Positions 7,148-13,829 of a stretch of DNA of 39,979 nucleotides are shown piece by piece. Each line of letters begins with the position of its first letter. Position 1 is the stretch's first letter. The DNA is from an uncultured Clostridia bacterium (GTDB lineage: Bacteria > Bacillota > Clostridia > Christensenellales > Borkfalkiaceae): contig CALVZM010000056.1 of the NCBI GenBank assembly GCA_944372515.1, positions 1 through 39,979 of the forward strand. The letters are read 5' to 3'. The notes beneath the pieces were generated by a model, which was given only the letters and a program-made list of their open reading frames with translations, did no database searches and was not told the origin of the DNA. A program made the translations under genes and the position numbers.

Positions 7148-8365
7148 TCAGAAATCGACTTCGGTGTCGTAATAGCAGCACTTCAAGAGTTTTTCCATCT
7201 CTTCCACGGAAGGCTGACGGGGGTTGGAACCCGTGCAGGCGTCGCCGATGGCGTTGACGGCGATGTCGTGCAGCCTGTCGAGGAAGACGTTCTCGGGCAC
7301 GAAGCCCTGTTCGCAGGGATAACTGTCCGCACCGTAGTGCTTGATGCAGTGCGGGATGTTGAGGTCATCGTTCATCTTTCTCAGGTAAGCGATGAGCAGC
7401 GCGACCTTTTCATCGTCGTTCTTGCCGCCCAGCCCCATGTAATCGGCAATGACGCCGTAGCGCTTTTTGGCGGTGGGGTCTTTGACGTTGAAGGCAATGA
7501 CCTTGGGCAGATACATGGCGTTGGCGGCGCCGTGGATGATGTGCGCGCCGTAGTCGGCGAACGCCGCACCCGTCTTGTGCGCCATGGAATGCACGATGCC
7601 CAAAAGGGCGTTGGAGAACGCCATGCCCGCGAGGCACTGCGCGTTGTGCATGCTGTCGCGCTTTGCCATGTCGCCGTTATAAGACGCGACGAGGTCGGAT
7701 TGGATCATCTTGATGGCGAAGATCGCGAGAGGATCAGTATAGTCGCAGTTGGCGGTGGAGACATATGCCTCGATGGCGTGCGTCATGGCATCCATACCGG
7801 TGTGCGCGACGAGTTTCTTGGGCATGGTCTCGGCGAGTTCGGGATCAACGATGGCGACATCGGGCGTGATCTCAAAGTCCGCAATGGGATATTTGATGCC
7901 CTTGTGATAGTCCGTGATGATGGAGAACGCCGTAACTTCGGTCGCCGTGCCGGACGTGGAGGAGATGGCGCAGAATTTTGCCTTTTTCCGCAGTGCGGGA
8001 ATGCCGAACACCTTGCACATTTCTTCAAACGTGATGTCGGGATATTCATATTTGATCCACATGGCTTTCGCCGCGTCGATGGGCGAACCGCCGCCGATGG
8101 CGACGATCCAGTCGGGACCGAAATCGAGCATCGCCTGCGCGCCCTTCATCACCGTTTCCACGGAGGGATCGGGTTCGATGCCCTCAAAGAGCCTGACTTC
8201 CATGCCGGCTTCTTTCAGATAGGCGACCGCCCTGTCGAGAAAACCGAACTTCTTCATGGAGCCGCCGCCCACGCAGATCATTGCCTTCTTTCCCTTGAAC
8301 GATTTGAGCGCTTCCAGCGCGCCTTTTCCGTGATAGACGTCTCTGGGTAACGTGAATCTTGCCAT
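7148..8365 (-). CDS. Iron-containing alcohol dehydrogenase (AdhE C-terminal-like, stand-alone)
   Basis: A 405-residue group III dehydrogenase. It carries the NAD(P)-binding GGGSPIDAAKAMW (91-103), typical of the alcohol dehydrogenase half of AdhE. Metal ligands by family position are Asp192 and His196 in GMDAMTHAIEAYVS, His263 in VHSMAHK and His278 in IIHGAANAMY. TSGTATEVTAF is also conserved. Known relatives reduce acetaldehyde, butyraldehyde or similar to the alcohol, so this is likely a fermentative electron sink. No aldehyde dehydrogenase half is fused or adjacent. ATG 8365 is chosen: AAGGAG lies 10 nt upstream and overlaps the alternative GTG at 8374. The gene has a very good promoter and an unusual paired box upstream, so it is probably regulated. 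Confidence 0.94.
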   Translation of the reverse strand: MARFTLPRDVYHGKGALEALKSFKGKKAMICVGGGSMKKFGFLDRAVAYLKEAGMEVRLFEGIEPDPSVETVMKGAQAMLDFGPDWIVAIGGGSPIDAAKAMWIKYEYPDITFEEMCKVFGIPALRKKAKFCAISSTSGTATEVTAFSIITDYHKGIKYPIADFEITPDVAIVDPELAETMPKKLVAHTGMDAMTHAIEAYVSTANCDYTDPLAIFAIKMIQSDLVASYNGDMAKRDSMHNAQCLAGMAFSNALLGIVHSMAHKTGAAFADYGAHIIHGAANAMYLPKVIAFNVKDPTAKKRYGVIADYMGLGGKNDDEKVALLIAYLRKMNDDLNIPHCIKHYGADSYPCEQGFVPENVFLDRLHDIAVNAIGDACTGSNPRQPSVEEMEKLLKCCYYDTEVDF

Positions 8366-8431
8366 AAATTCCACACTCCTTATTTACGATTGAATTTCCC
8401 GGGTCCTCTTTCCGACCCTCAGATCATATTC

Positions 8432-8460
8432 ATTATATCACAAGCCGCGGCGGAAAACAA
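8432..8460 (-). promoter_or_regulatory. Promoter of the iron alcohol dehydrogenase
   Basis: Minus strand TTGTTT (8455-8460), a 17-bp spacer and TATAAT (8432-8437), with an extended TGATATAAT -10. The leader to the ATG is about 60 nt. Confidence 0.87.
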
Positions 8461-8467
8461 AGGTCTG

Positions 8468-8496
8468 TATCGATAATAAATCTATTTTTATCGATA
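8468..8496. promoter_or_regulatory. Twin TATCGATA boxes, candidate operator
   Basis: Two identical 8-bp palindromes, TATCGATA at 8468-8475 and 8489-8496, start 21 bp apart, so they lie on the same face of the helix. They sit 8 bp upstream of the -35 box of the iron alcohol dehydrogenase promoter in an AT-rich stretch. The placement fits an activator site. The regulator is unknown. Confidence 0.55.
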
Positions 8497-8530
8497 AATT
8501 TTTATTTTTTATTCTTTGGGCATTTCCTAG

Positions 8531-8573
8531 GCGCGGCTCTCTGCCCCCGCAAAGCGGAAAGCGCGTTTTTTTT
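8531..8573 (+). terminator. Weak terminator-like hairpin with no assigned gene
   Basis: CCGC-AAA-GCGG inside an outer GCGC/GCGC pairing, followed by eight Ts on the plus strand. No plus-strand ORF lies upstream, so it may end an unrecognised short transcript or be fortuitous. Confidence 0.25.
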
Positions 8574-8589
8574 CAACGGCGGGAATTGC

Positions 8590-8618
8590 TTGACGAAAAG
8601 GACGAATTGAGATATACT
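8590..8618 (+). promoter_or_regulatory. Sigma-A promoter of the glycosylation operon
   Basis: TTGACG (8590-8595), a 17-bp spacer and TATACT (8613-8618). The leader to the first ATG is about 30 nt and contains AAGGAG. Confidence 0.87.
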
Positions 8619-8654
8619 ATATAGAAACGACGATAAGGAGAAGAACTCCGGACT

Positions 8655-9896
8655 ATGGAAAAAACAACCAGAAAAATCAGAGAATACGGCTTGAAGGACT
8701 TTATCAAAGTGCTGCGCGGGAATTGGCTGACCCTGCTGCTTTGCGTGCTGCTGACGGCTGCCGTCCTGGGCGGCTCGCTCGGCTGCGTCTCCGCCTTTAT
8801 CCGGCACAACGAATATTCCGCGACCATCGCCAAAGTGGACACGGCGACCTTTGACGTCCCCGTCGTGCGCGCCTCGCTGCGCGACCACATCGAGGTCATT
8901 CTGAAAGAGAAATATCCCCACAACGGTCTGAGCGACAAGGATTTCAACGACCTGAGCAATGCGGTGAACGCCCACCTGAGCCTCAGCGAAAACCCCGAAG
9001 GGACGTTCGCTTTCACCCTCTCCTCTTTCGATGCCAAACAGGTCCATATGTCGCAGGACGATTTCAAGGACATCCTCAACCGGATCATCGACTGGTACAA
9101 AGAATCCTACACGGATAAGATCGTAACCAGTTACCTCATCAAGGCATCCGCCATCGGCGAGAGCACCAAAAAACTCACCTATTATCTGCAAATACGGACG
9201 CTGGAAAACACCATCGACAGCCTGATCGGAGAAGTGCGGATCGTGGCGGGCATGGAGCAGATGCCCGGAATCGACATTTCCGACACGACGATCTCCTCTT
9301 CCACCACCGTGGACCGCTCGGAATTTGCCGCCTATTACTGCGAAGAAAACGGCAAGCGCGTGAACGACATTCTGACCGATCTGGAAAATCTCGACGCCGC
9401 CGTTGCCGCCGCGCGGGCGTTCGTCTGCAACAACGGCGTGGAAAATCCTGCCGCCTCTGCCAGCATGCAGGACTATATCGACGGGGAACTGCTCAAATAT
9501 CCCGTCGAAACGCAGGATGCCGTGTTGACGCAACTGAAAGGTCTGTTCGGGGACGATTCCCCCTACAACCAAGCGGATGCCGACGGCAAAACGGAGTTGG
9601 AAACGGGCACGCAGACGCGCATCGACGCCATCGTTTCCTCTTTGCAGACCATCTTGGACGATTATAATCTCCTCGCCCGCAGTTATGCCGCATCCACCAT
9701 TCCCAACTATGTCATCATCTCCACCCTGACGACGGACGAAGACCTGGGCGCCATCGCGCCGTTCGCCGTGGTGCTCATCACCGCCGCGTGCGCGATCGTC
9801 GCCTTCCTCATCGGCTTTTTCGTCTCTTTCAGCCGGATGCAGAAAGCGGGCGAGATCGGTATCGAACTCGTGGAAGAATCGGGCGAAGAAGCCTGA
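8655..9896 (+). CDS. Wzz-like two-TM membrane protein, first gene of the glycosylation operon
   Basis: A 413-residue protein with one TM segment near residues 26-50 (LTLLLCVLLTAAVLGGSLG), a long extracytoplasmic stretch of about 310 residues with helical, partly coiled-coil character, and a second TM near 365-390 ending in a short acidic cytoplasmic tail. This N- and C-terminal TM pattern is that of polysaccharide co-polymerases (Wzz/CapA), which set glycan chain length, but no kinase domain and no classical PxxP-TM2 motif is seen. The specific family is therefore not certain. It is the first of four genes driven by the promoter at 8590. AAGGAG lies about 14 nt from the ATG, a long gap, and GGAG could pair with the CTCC just after it. 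Context suggests a role in surface-glycan assembly. Confidence 0.7.
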   Translation: MEKTTRKIREYGLKDFIKVLRGNWLTLLLCVLLTAAVLGGSLGCVSAFIRHNEYSATIAKVDTATFDVPVVRASLRDHIEVILKEKYPHNGLSDKDFNDLSNAVNAHLSLSENPEGTFAFTLSSFDAKQVHMSQDDFKDILNRIIDWYKESYTDKIVTSYLIKASAIGESTKKLTYYLQIRTLENTIDSLIGEVRIVAGMEQMPGIDISDTTISSSTTVDRSEFAAYYCEENGKRVNDILTDLENLDAAVAAARAFVCNNGVENPAASASMQDYIDGELLKYPVETQDAVLTQLKGLFGDDSPYNQADADGKTELETGTQTRIDAIVSSLQTILDDYNLLARSYAASTIPNYVIISTLTTDEDLGAIAPFAVVLITAACAIVAFLIGFFVSFSRMQKAGEIGIELVEESGEEA

Positions 9897-9982
9897 CGGT
9901 CCGCCGCGGTCTCCTCACACAAAAAACGCAAAAACCGTCCGCCGCGCCGACCTTTTCCGCGGCGGCAGGAGAATTTGGAACC

Positions 9983-10495
9983 ATGAGAGCCTTTCTTGCA
10001 AATTTACGCGCAAAATACCCCACGCTGACGGAAATTTTCCGCTTTCTGGTCGTGGGCGGCATTGCCACCGTTGTGGACATGCTCGTGATGGCGTTCGTGC
10101 AATACCTCTTCGAGCCCGCCCTCTATCCCGACTTTCTCTCCCTCTTCACCGAAAAGGACGTTTCGCCCGCCGCCTATATCACCGGCACGGCGTGCGGCTT
10201 CACCGTCGGGCTGGCGGTCAATTACGCCCTCTCCTGCCTGTTCGTCTTTGAACACCGCGGCAGGAGCCGTTCCCCTTACGGGTTTGCGGTATTTGCCCTG
10301 CTCTCTCTGGGCGGGCTTGCCCTGCACGTTCTGGGCATGTATCTCGGCAACGGCGTGTGGGGGTTCAACGGCTGGGCGGTCAAGATCGTTCTGACCCTCG
10401 TCGTGCTGGTCTATAACTATCTCACCAAACGGCTCCTCCTCTTCCGGGAAGAGAAAAACACAAACGAAAAAACGGAGAAAGTACGCCATGATTAA
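9983..10495 (+). CDS. GtrA-family polyprenyl-phosphate-sugar flippase
   Basis: A 170-residue protein with four TM helices. FRFLVVGGIATVVDM (about residues 20-34), a second helix with GLAVNYALSCLFVF, and the C-terminal NYLTKRLLLF are the conserved parts of GtrA. Known GtrA proteins flip undecaprenyl-phosphate-linked glucose or similar across the membrane in O-antigen or teichoic-acid modification. CAGGAG 11 nt upstream fixes ATG 9983; a longer frame from 9788 runs inside the upstream gene and is rejected. The stop overlaps the start of the next gene (ATGATTAA), so the two are translationally coupled, which is the usual gtrA-gtrB order. Confidence 0.9.
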   Translation: MRAFLANLRAKYPTLTEIFRFLVVGGIATVVDMLVMAFVQYLFEPALYPDFLSLFTEKDVSPAAYITGTACGFTVGLAVNYALSCLFVFEHRGRSRSPYGFAVFALLSLGGLALHVLGMYLGNGVWGFNGWAVKIVLTLVVLVYNYLTKRLLLFREEKNTNEKTEKVRHD

Positions 10496-11459
10496 ATATT
10501 CTTTCGTCGTGCCCGCCTACAACGAAGAGGAATCCCTCTCCCTGTTTTACAGGCATGCCATGCCCGTATTCGAGCGGTTGGACGGAGAGTTTGAAATCAT
10601 CTTTGTCAACGACGGGAGCAGCGACGGCACGGCAGACATTCTCAAACAACTGTGCGCGAAGGACAAGCGCGTCAAAGGCATCTCCCTCAGCCGCAATTTC
10701 GGGCAGCAAAGCGCCCTTCTGTGCGGGCTGGCGCACGCGCGGGGCGAAGCCGTCGTCGCCATGGACGCCGATTTGCAGGACCCGCCCGAAGTCGCCCTGC
10801 AAATGATCGAAAAATGGAAAGAAGGCTTTGAGATCGTGCACGCACGGCATAAAAAACGCGCCAAAGAGACCGTTTTCAAACGGCTGACGGCGTTCCTCTA
10901 TTACCGCACGCTGAAAAAGGCAACGGGGCTTGACCTGCCTTTGGACTGCGGGGATTTCAAACTTCTCGGCCGCAAGGCGGCGGACGCCGTTTTGTCCCTG
11001 CACGAGCACGCGCGCCTTCTGCGCGCGCAGAGCGTGTGGCTCGGATTCAGACAGACGGTCATCGAATTTGACCGCCCGGAGCGCGTTGCGGGGAAGAGCA
11101 AATATACCCTGCAAAAGATGCTGCGCCTGGCAAAGAGCGGCATCATTCCCAACAGCCGCGCTCCCCTCTCCTTCCCGCTCCAAGCGGGCATCGCGCTCTG
11201 TCTGCTGTCCGTCGCCGCCTTCATCGTTCTCGGCGTGCTCACGGGCATGGGCATCGGATACGGCGGGCTGACCGCCTGGCTCTTCCCCGCCCTCGCGCTG
11301 ACCGCGGGGATCCTCTCCCTGAATACGGGGCTGCAAAACCTGTATATCGCCGAAATTTACGAAGAGGGCAAGAACAGACCGCACTTCGTCGTTTCGGAAA
11401 CTTATAACCTGCCCGAAGCGTCTCCAAAAAACGGCGGCAACGAGGGGGAGCATGCATGA
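10488..11459 (+). CDS. GtrB/DPM1-like family 2 glycosyltransferase
   Basis: A 323-residue enzyme. GT-A motifs in order are VPAYNEEE (8-15), VNDGSSDGT (40-48), SLSRNFGQQSA (66-76) and the DxD region MDADLQDPPE (92-101). RVAGKSKYTLQKM is the conserved C-terminal part of the catalytic domain, and two TM helices follow (about 224-250 and 260-285). This is the architecture of bactoprenol glucosyl or mannosyl transferases (GtrB, CsbB, DPM1). They move a sugar from a nucleotide donor to undecaprenyl phosphate on the cytoplasmic face. The gene overlaps gtrA by 8 bp and the GT-C gene by ATGA, so the three products are likely made together. The sugar cannot be told from the sequence. Confidence 0.92.
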   Translation: MIKYSFVVPAYNEEESLSLFYRHAMPVFERLDGEFEIIFVNDGSSDGTADILKQLCAKDKRVKGISLSRNFGQQSALLCGLAHARGEAVVAMDADLQDPPEVALQMIEKWKEGFEIVHARHKKRAKETVFKRLTAFLYYRTLKKATGLDLPLDCGDFKLLGRKAADAVLSLHEHARLLRAQSVWLGFRQTVIEFDRPERVAGKSKYTLQKMLRLAKSGIIPNSRAPLSFPLQAGIALCLLSVAAFIVLGVLTGMGIGYGGLTAWLFPALALTAGILSLNTGLQNLYIAEIYEEGKNRPHFVVSETYNLPEASPKNGGNEGEHA

Positions 11460-12688
11460 AATTCGCGTCAAATTTTCGGGAGACCTACGGCGAAAAACTC
11501 CTCGCTTTGTATAAAAAATACGAATATCCGCTGTTTGCCGCCGCCTTTCTCGCCGTCGCCGTGATCATGCGGCTATGCATTTTCGACCATCATTCCAACG
11601 ACTATGATATGTTCCTGTCCGTCTGGTTTGAAGAGATCAAAGCGGCGGGCGGACTGAGCGCACTCGCCGCCGACCTGGGCGACTATACGCCCATGTATAA
11701 ATACATCATCACCCTGCTCACTTTCCTGCCCGTCAACAGCCTGTACTCCTACAAAGCGGTGTCCTGCCTGTTCGACGTCGTCATGGCGATCTATGTGGGG
11801 TTGATCGTGCGGCAACTCGGCGGGAGCAAATTGAAAGGGCTGCTGGCGTATGCCGCCGTTCTCTTTCTGCCGAACGTGTTCCTGAACAGCGCGGTCTGGG
11901 CGCAATGCGACGCCATTTTTACCTGTTTTTGCATCATGAGTTTTTACTACATGCTGAAAAACATGGACAATGTTTCCGTTGCGCTCTATGCCGTGGCGTT
12001 TTCCTTCAAATTGCAGGCGATCTTTTATGCGCCGGTCATCGTCGTCGCAATCCTGCGCAAGCGGCTGAATCTGCGTTCCCTGCTCGGCTTTCCGCTGACC
12101 TATTTCCTGTGCGGGCTTCCCGCCTGGATCGCGGGTATGTCCTTTTTCGACGCCTATTTCGCCGCCTATTGCACGCAGGTGGGAGAATATCCCATTCTGA
12201 CGCTGGGCGCGATGAATCTCTATCAACTGCTGCCTTTCAACTATACTTATGAAAACCTGGGACGCCTGCTGGTGTTCTTCTCCGTCGGCGTATGCGCCAT
12301 GTTCTGCCTGTTCTTTTATAAGAAGAACTATGCCGAACGGAAGGAAAATTGGGTGATCATCGCCTATACGATGACCACCTTGCTGCCCTTCGTTCTGCCC
12401 CATATGCACGAACGGTATTTTTACATCTCCGACATCTTTGCCGTGCTGTTTGCTTTTACCTTTCCGAAAAAGATCTACATCCCCGCGGCGACCGTATATG
12501 CCTCGCTGCGCGCGGTGGCGTCGTCTCTGTTCGGCGCGCAGGACCTGTCCTTCCCCGCCGTCGCCTTTCTGGAATTTGCGGCGATCGTGGCGCTCTGCCT
12601 CTTCGCCTTCCGACAATTGAGCGACAAAGGCAAGGGAAAACGGCAACTGCCGCCCCTGCCGCCGACGCGGGAAGAAACAACCGAATAA
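11456..12688 (+). CDS. GT-C family polyprenyl-phosphate-sugar-dependent glycosyltransferase
   Basis: A 410-residue polytopic protein with about 10 TM segments. The acidic cluster DHHSNDYDMF (44-53) sits just after the first TM, where GT-C enzymes keep their catalytic Asp residues; YTPMYKYI follows in the first loop, and HMHERYFY lies in a late TM/loop. HERYFY is characteristic of GT39/GPI-mannosyltransferase-like GT-C proteins. Such enzymes take a sugar from a polyprenyl-phosphate donor outside the membrane and attach it to a glycan or protein. With the upstream GtrA and GtrB-like partners, this completes a three-component glycosylation system. A C-terminal Pro-rich tail follows the last TM. 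The start overlaps the previous stop (ATGA) and a terminator follows directly. Confidence 0.85.
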   Translation: MKFASNFRETYGEKLLALYKKYEYPLFAAAFLAVAVIMRLCIFDHHSNDYDMFLSVWFEEIKAAGGLSALAADLGDYTPMYKYIITLLTFLPVNSLYSYKAVSCLFDVVMAIYVGLIVRQLGGSKLKGLLAYAAVLFLPNVFLNSAVWAQCDAIFTCFCIMSFYYMLKNMDNVSVALYAVAFSFKLQAIFYAPVIVVAILRKRLNLRSLLGFPLTYFLCGLPAWIAGMSFFDAYFAAYCTQVGEYPILTLGAMNLYQLLPFNYTYENLGRLLVFFSVGVCAMFCLFFYKKNYAERKENWVIIAYTMTTLLPFVLPHMHERYFYISDIFAVLFAFTFPKKIYIPAATVYASLRAVASSLFGAQDLSFPAVAFLEFAAIVALCLFAFRQLSDKGKGKRQLPPLPPTREETTE

Positions 12689-12693
12689 ACCAA

Positions 12694-12723
12694 AAAAAAA
12701 GAAGGCAGCCGCCTTCTTTTTTT
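12694..12723. terminator. Terminator of the glycosylation operon, bidirectional
   Basis: AAAAAAAGAAGGC / GCCTTCTTTTTTT with an AGCC loop, 5 nt after the operon's last stop. It can also serve the convergent aldo-keto reductase. Confidence 0.93.
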
Positions 12724-12783
12724 CATCCTCGGTGCCCCCCTGCCGCCGCACGCGGCGAGCACGAGGAAAGGGAAAACAAACAA

Positions 12784-13749
12784 TCAGCAGGTCTCCGACT
12801 GCAAATTCATGTAGGCGCGCTCCGCGGGGGTCAGCGCGACGTCTGCGGCGGGCAGATCGGCGCGCAGTCCGTCGCCGCGGGAGGTGCCGACGATGGCAAA
12901 GACGTTCATTTCGCTCCCGAGCACCCAGGCAAGGGCGGTCTGCGGCACGGTCAGTCCCCTGCGCTTTGCGATCTCTTCGCAGCGGCGCAGCCGCTCAAAA
13001 TTTTCCTCCGTGAAGAACCCCCTTCTGCCAGCGGCGTCCGCCGCGCGCCGTGCGCCCGCAAGGTCGGCGGAAGAAAACTTGCCCGAAAACAACCCCCTGC
13101 CGAGGGGAGAATATGCCAGCACCGCCATACCGGAAGACCTGTACCATGCCCGCGCCGAAGCCCGTTTTGCCCCCGTCAGCGTCAGACACCCCTGCCAGGG
13201 CATGCGCACGGCTTCCGCCAGGGAATAATGAGGCTGCGACGCGCTGAAAGGCTGCAACCTGTGTTTGTAAGCATACTCCTGCACCTGTTCAATGCGTTCG
13301 TGCGTCCAATTGGACGCGCCGTAAGCGCCGATCTTGCCCTCGGCAATGAGCGCGTTCATGGTCTCGGCGATCTCCCCCGCGTCCCGCGACGGATCATCCC
13401 GATGCAAAAAATACAGATCGATCCGCTCGGTGCGCAAGGCTTTGAGGGAGCGGTGCAGATCGGCGCGGATGCATCTTTGCGAAAGACGCTTGTTCCCCAA
13501 AACCCCGTCCAGCCCGCCTTTGGAGATGAGAAAAATTTTATCCCGCACGCCCCGCCGCTCCATCCATTCGCCGATGACGCTCTCACTGCGCATGTAACAG
13601 CGCGCCGTATCGATGGCGTTCACGCCCGCTTCCAGCGCGGCATCGAACAGTTCGTCGCAATTTTTGCCCCACTGCACGGCGGGCACCGCCGTGCCGAGAA
13701 TGATGCGCGGAACGGGGTTCTTGATATAGGCGATCTCTCCGTATTTCAT
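12784..13749 (-). CDS. Aldo/keto reductase family protein
   Basis: A 321-residue TIM-barrel NAD(P)H-dependent oxidoreductase. The catalytic tetrad is visible: Asp and Tyr in DTARCYMRSE, Lys in LISKGG and His in YFLHRDD. Also conserved are GASNW, the QPHYSL strand and AYSPLGRGLFSGK. The C-terminal cofactor part, with GTSRGD, fits the family. Substrate unknown; the YajO/Tas-like group reduces small aldehydes and ketones. ATG 13749 is chosen because GGGAGG lies 12 nt upstream and the residues before it look like out-of-gene translation. The gene follows the beta-helix lipoprotein on the same strand after 80 bp and may be co-transcribed with it. Confidence 0.9.
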   Translation of the reverse strand: MKYGEIAYIKNPVPRIILGTAVPAVQWGKNCDELFDAALEAGVNAIDTARCYMRSESVIGEWMERRGVRDKIFLISKGGLDGVLGNKRLSQRCIRADLHRSLKALRTERIDLYFLHRDDPSRDAGEIAETMNALIAEGKIGAYGASNWTHERIEQVQEYAYKHRLQPFSASQPHYSLAEAVRMPWQGCLTLTGAKRASARAWYRSSGMAVLAYSPLGRGLFSGKFSSADLAGARRAADAAGRRGFFTEENFERLRRCEEIAKRRGLTVPQTALAWVLGSEMNVFAIVGTSRGDGLRADLPAADVALTPAERAYMNLQSETC

Positions 13750-13829
13750 ATAGACAAAACCTCCCGCGGGCACAGACGCCCGCCCGTTTTTTTTATGATT
13801 CTTTCCGATGCGCCCGCGGCAGACGCCCG

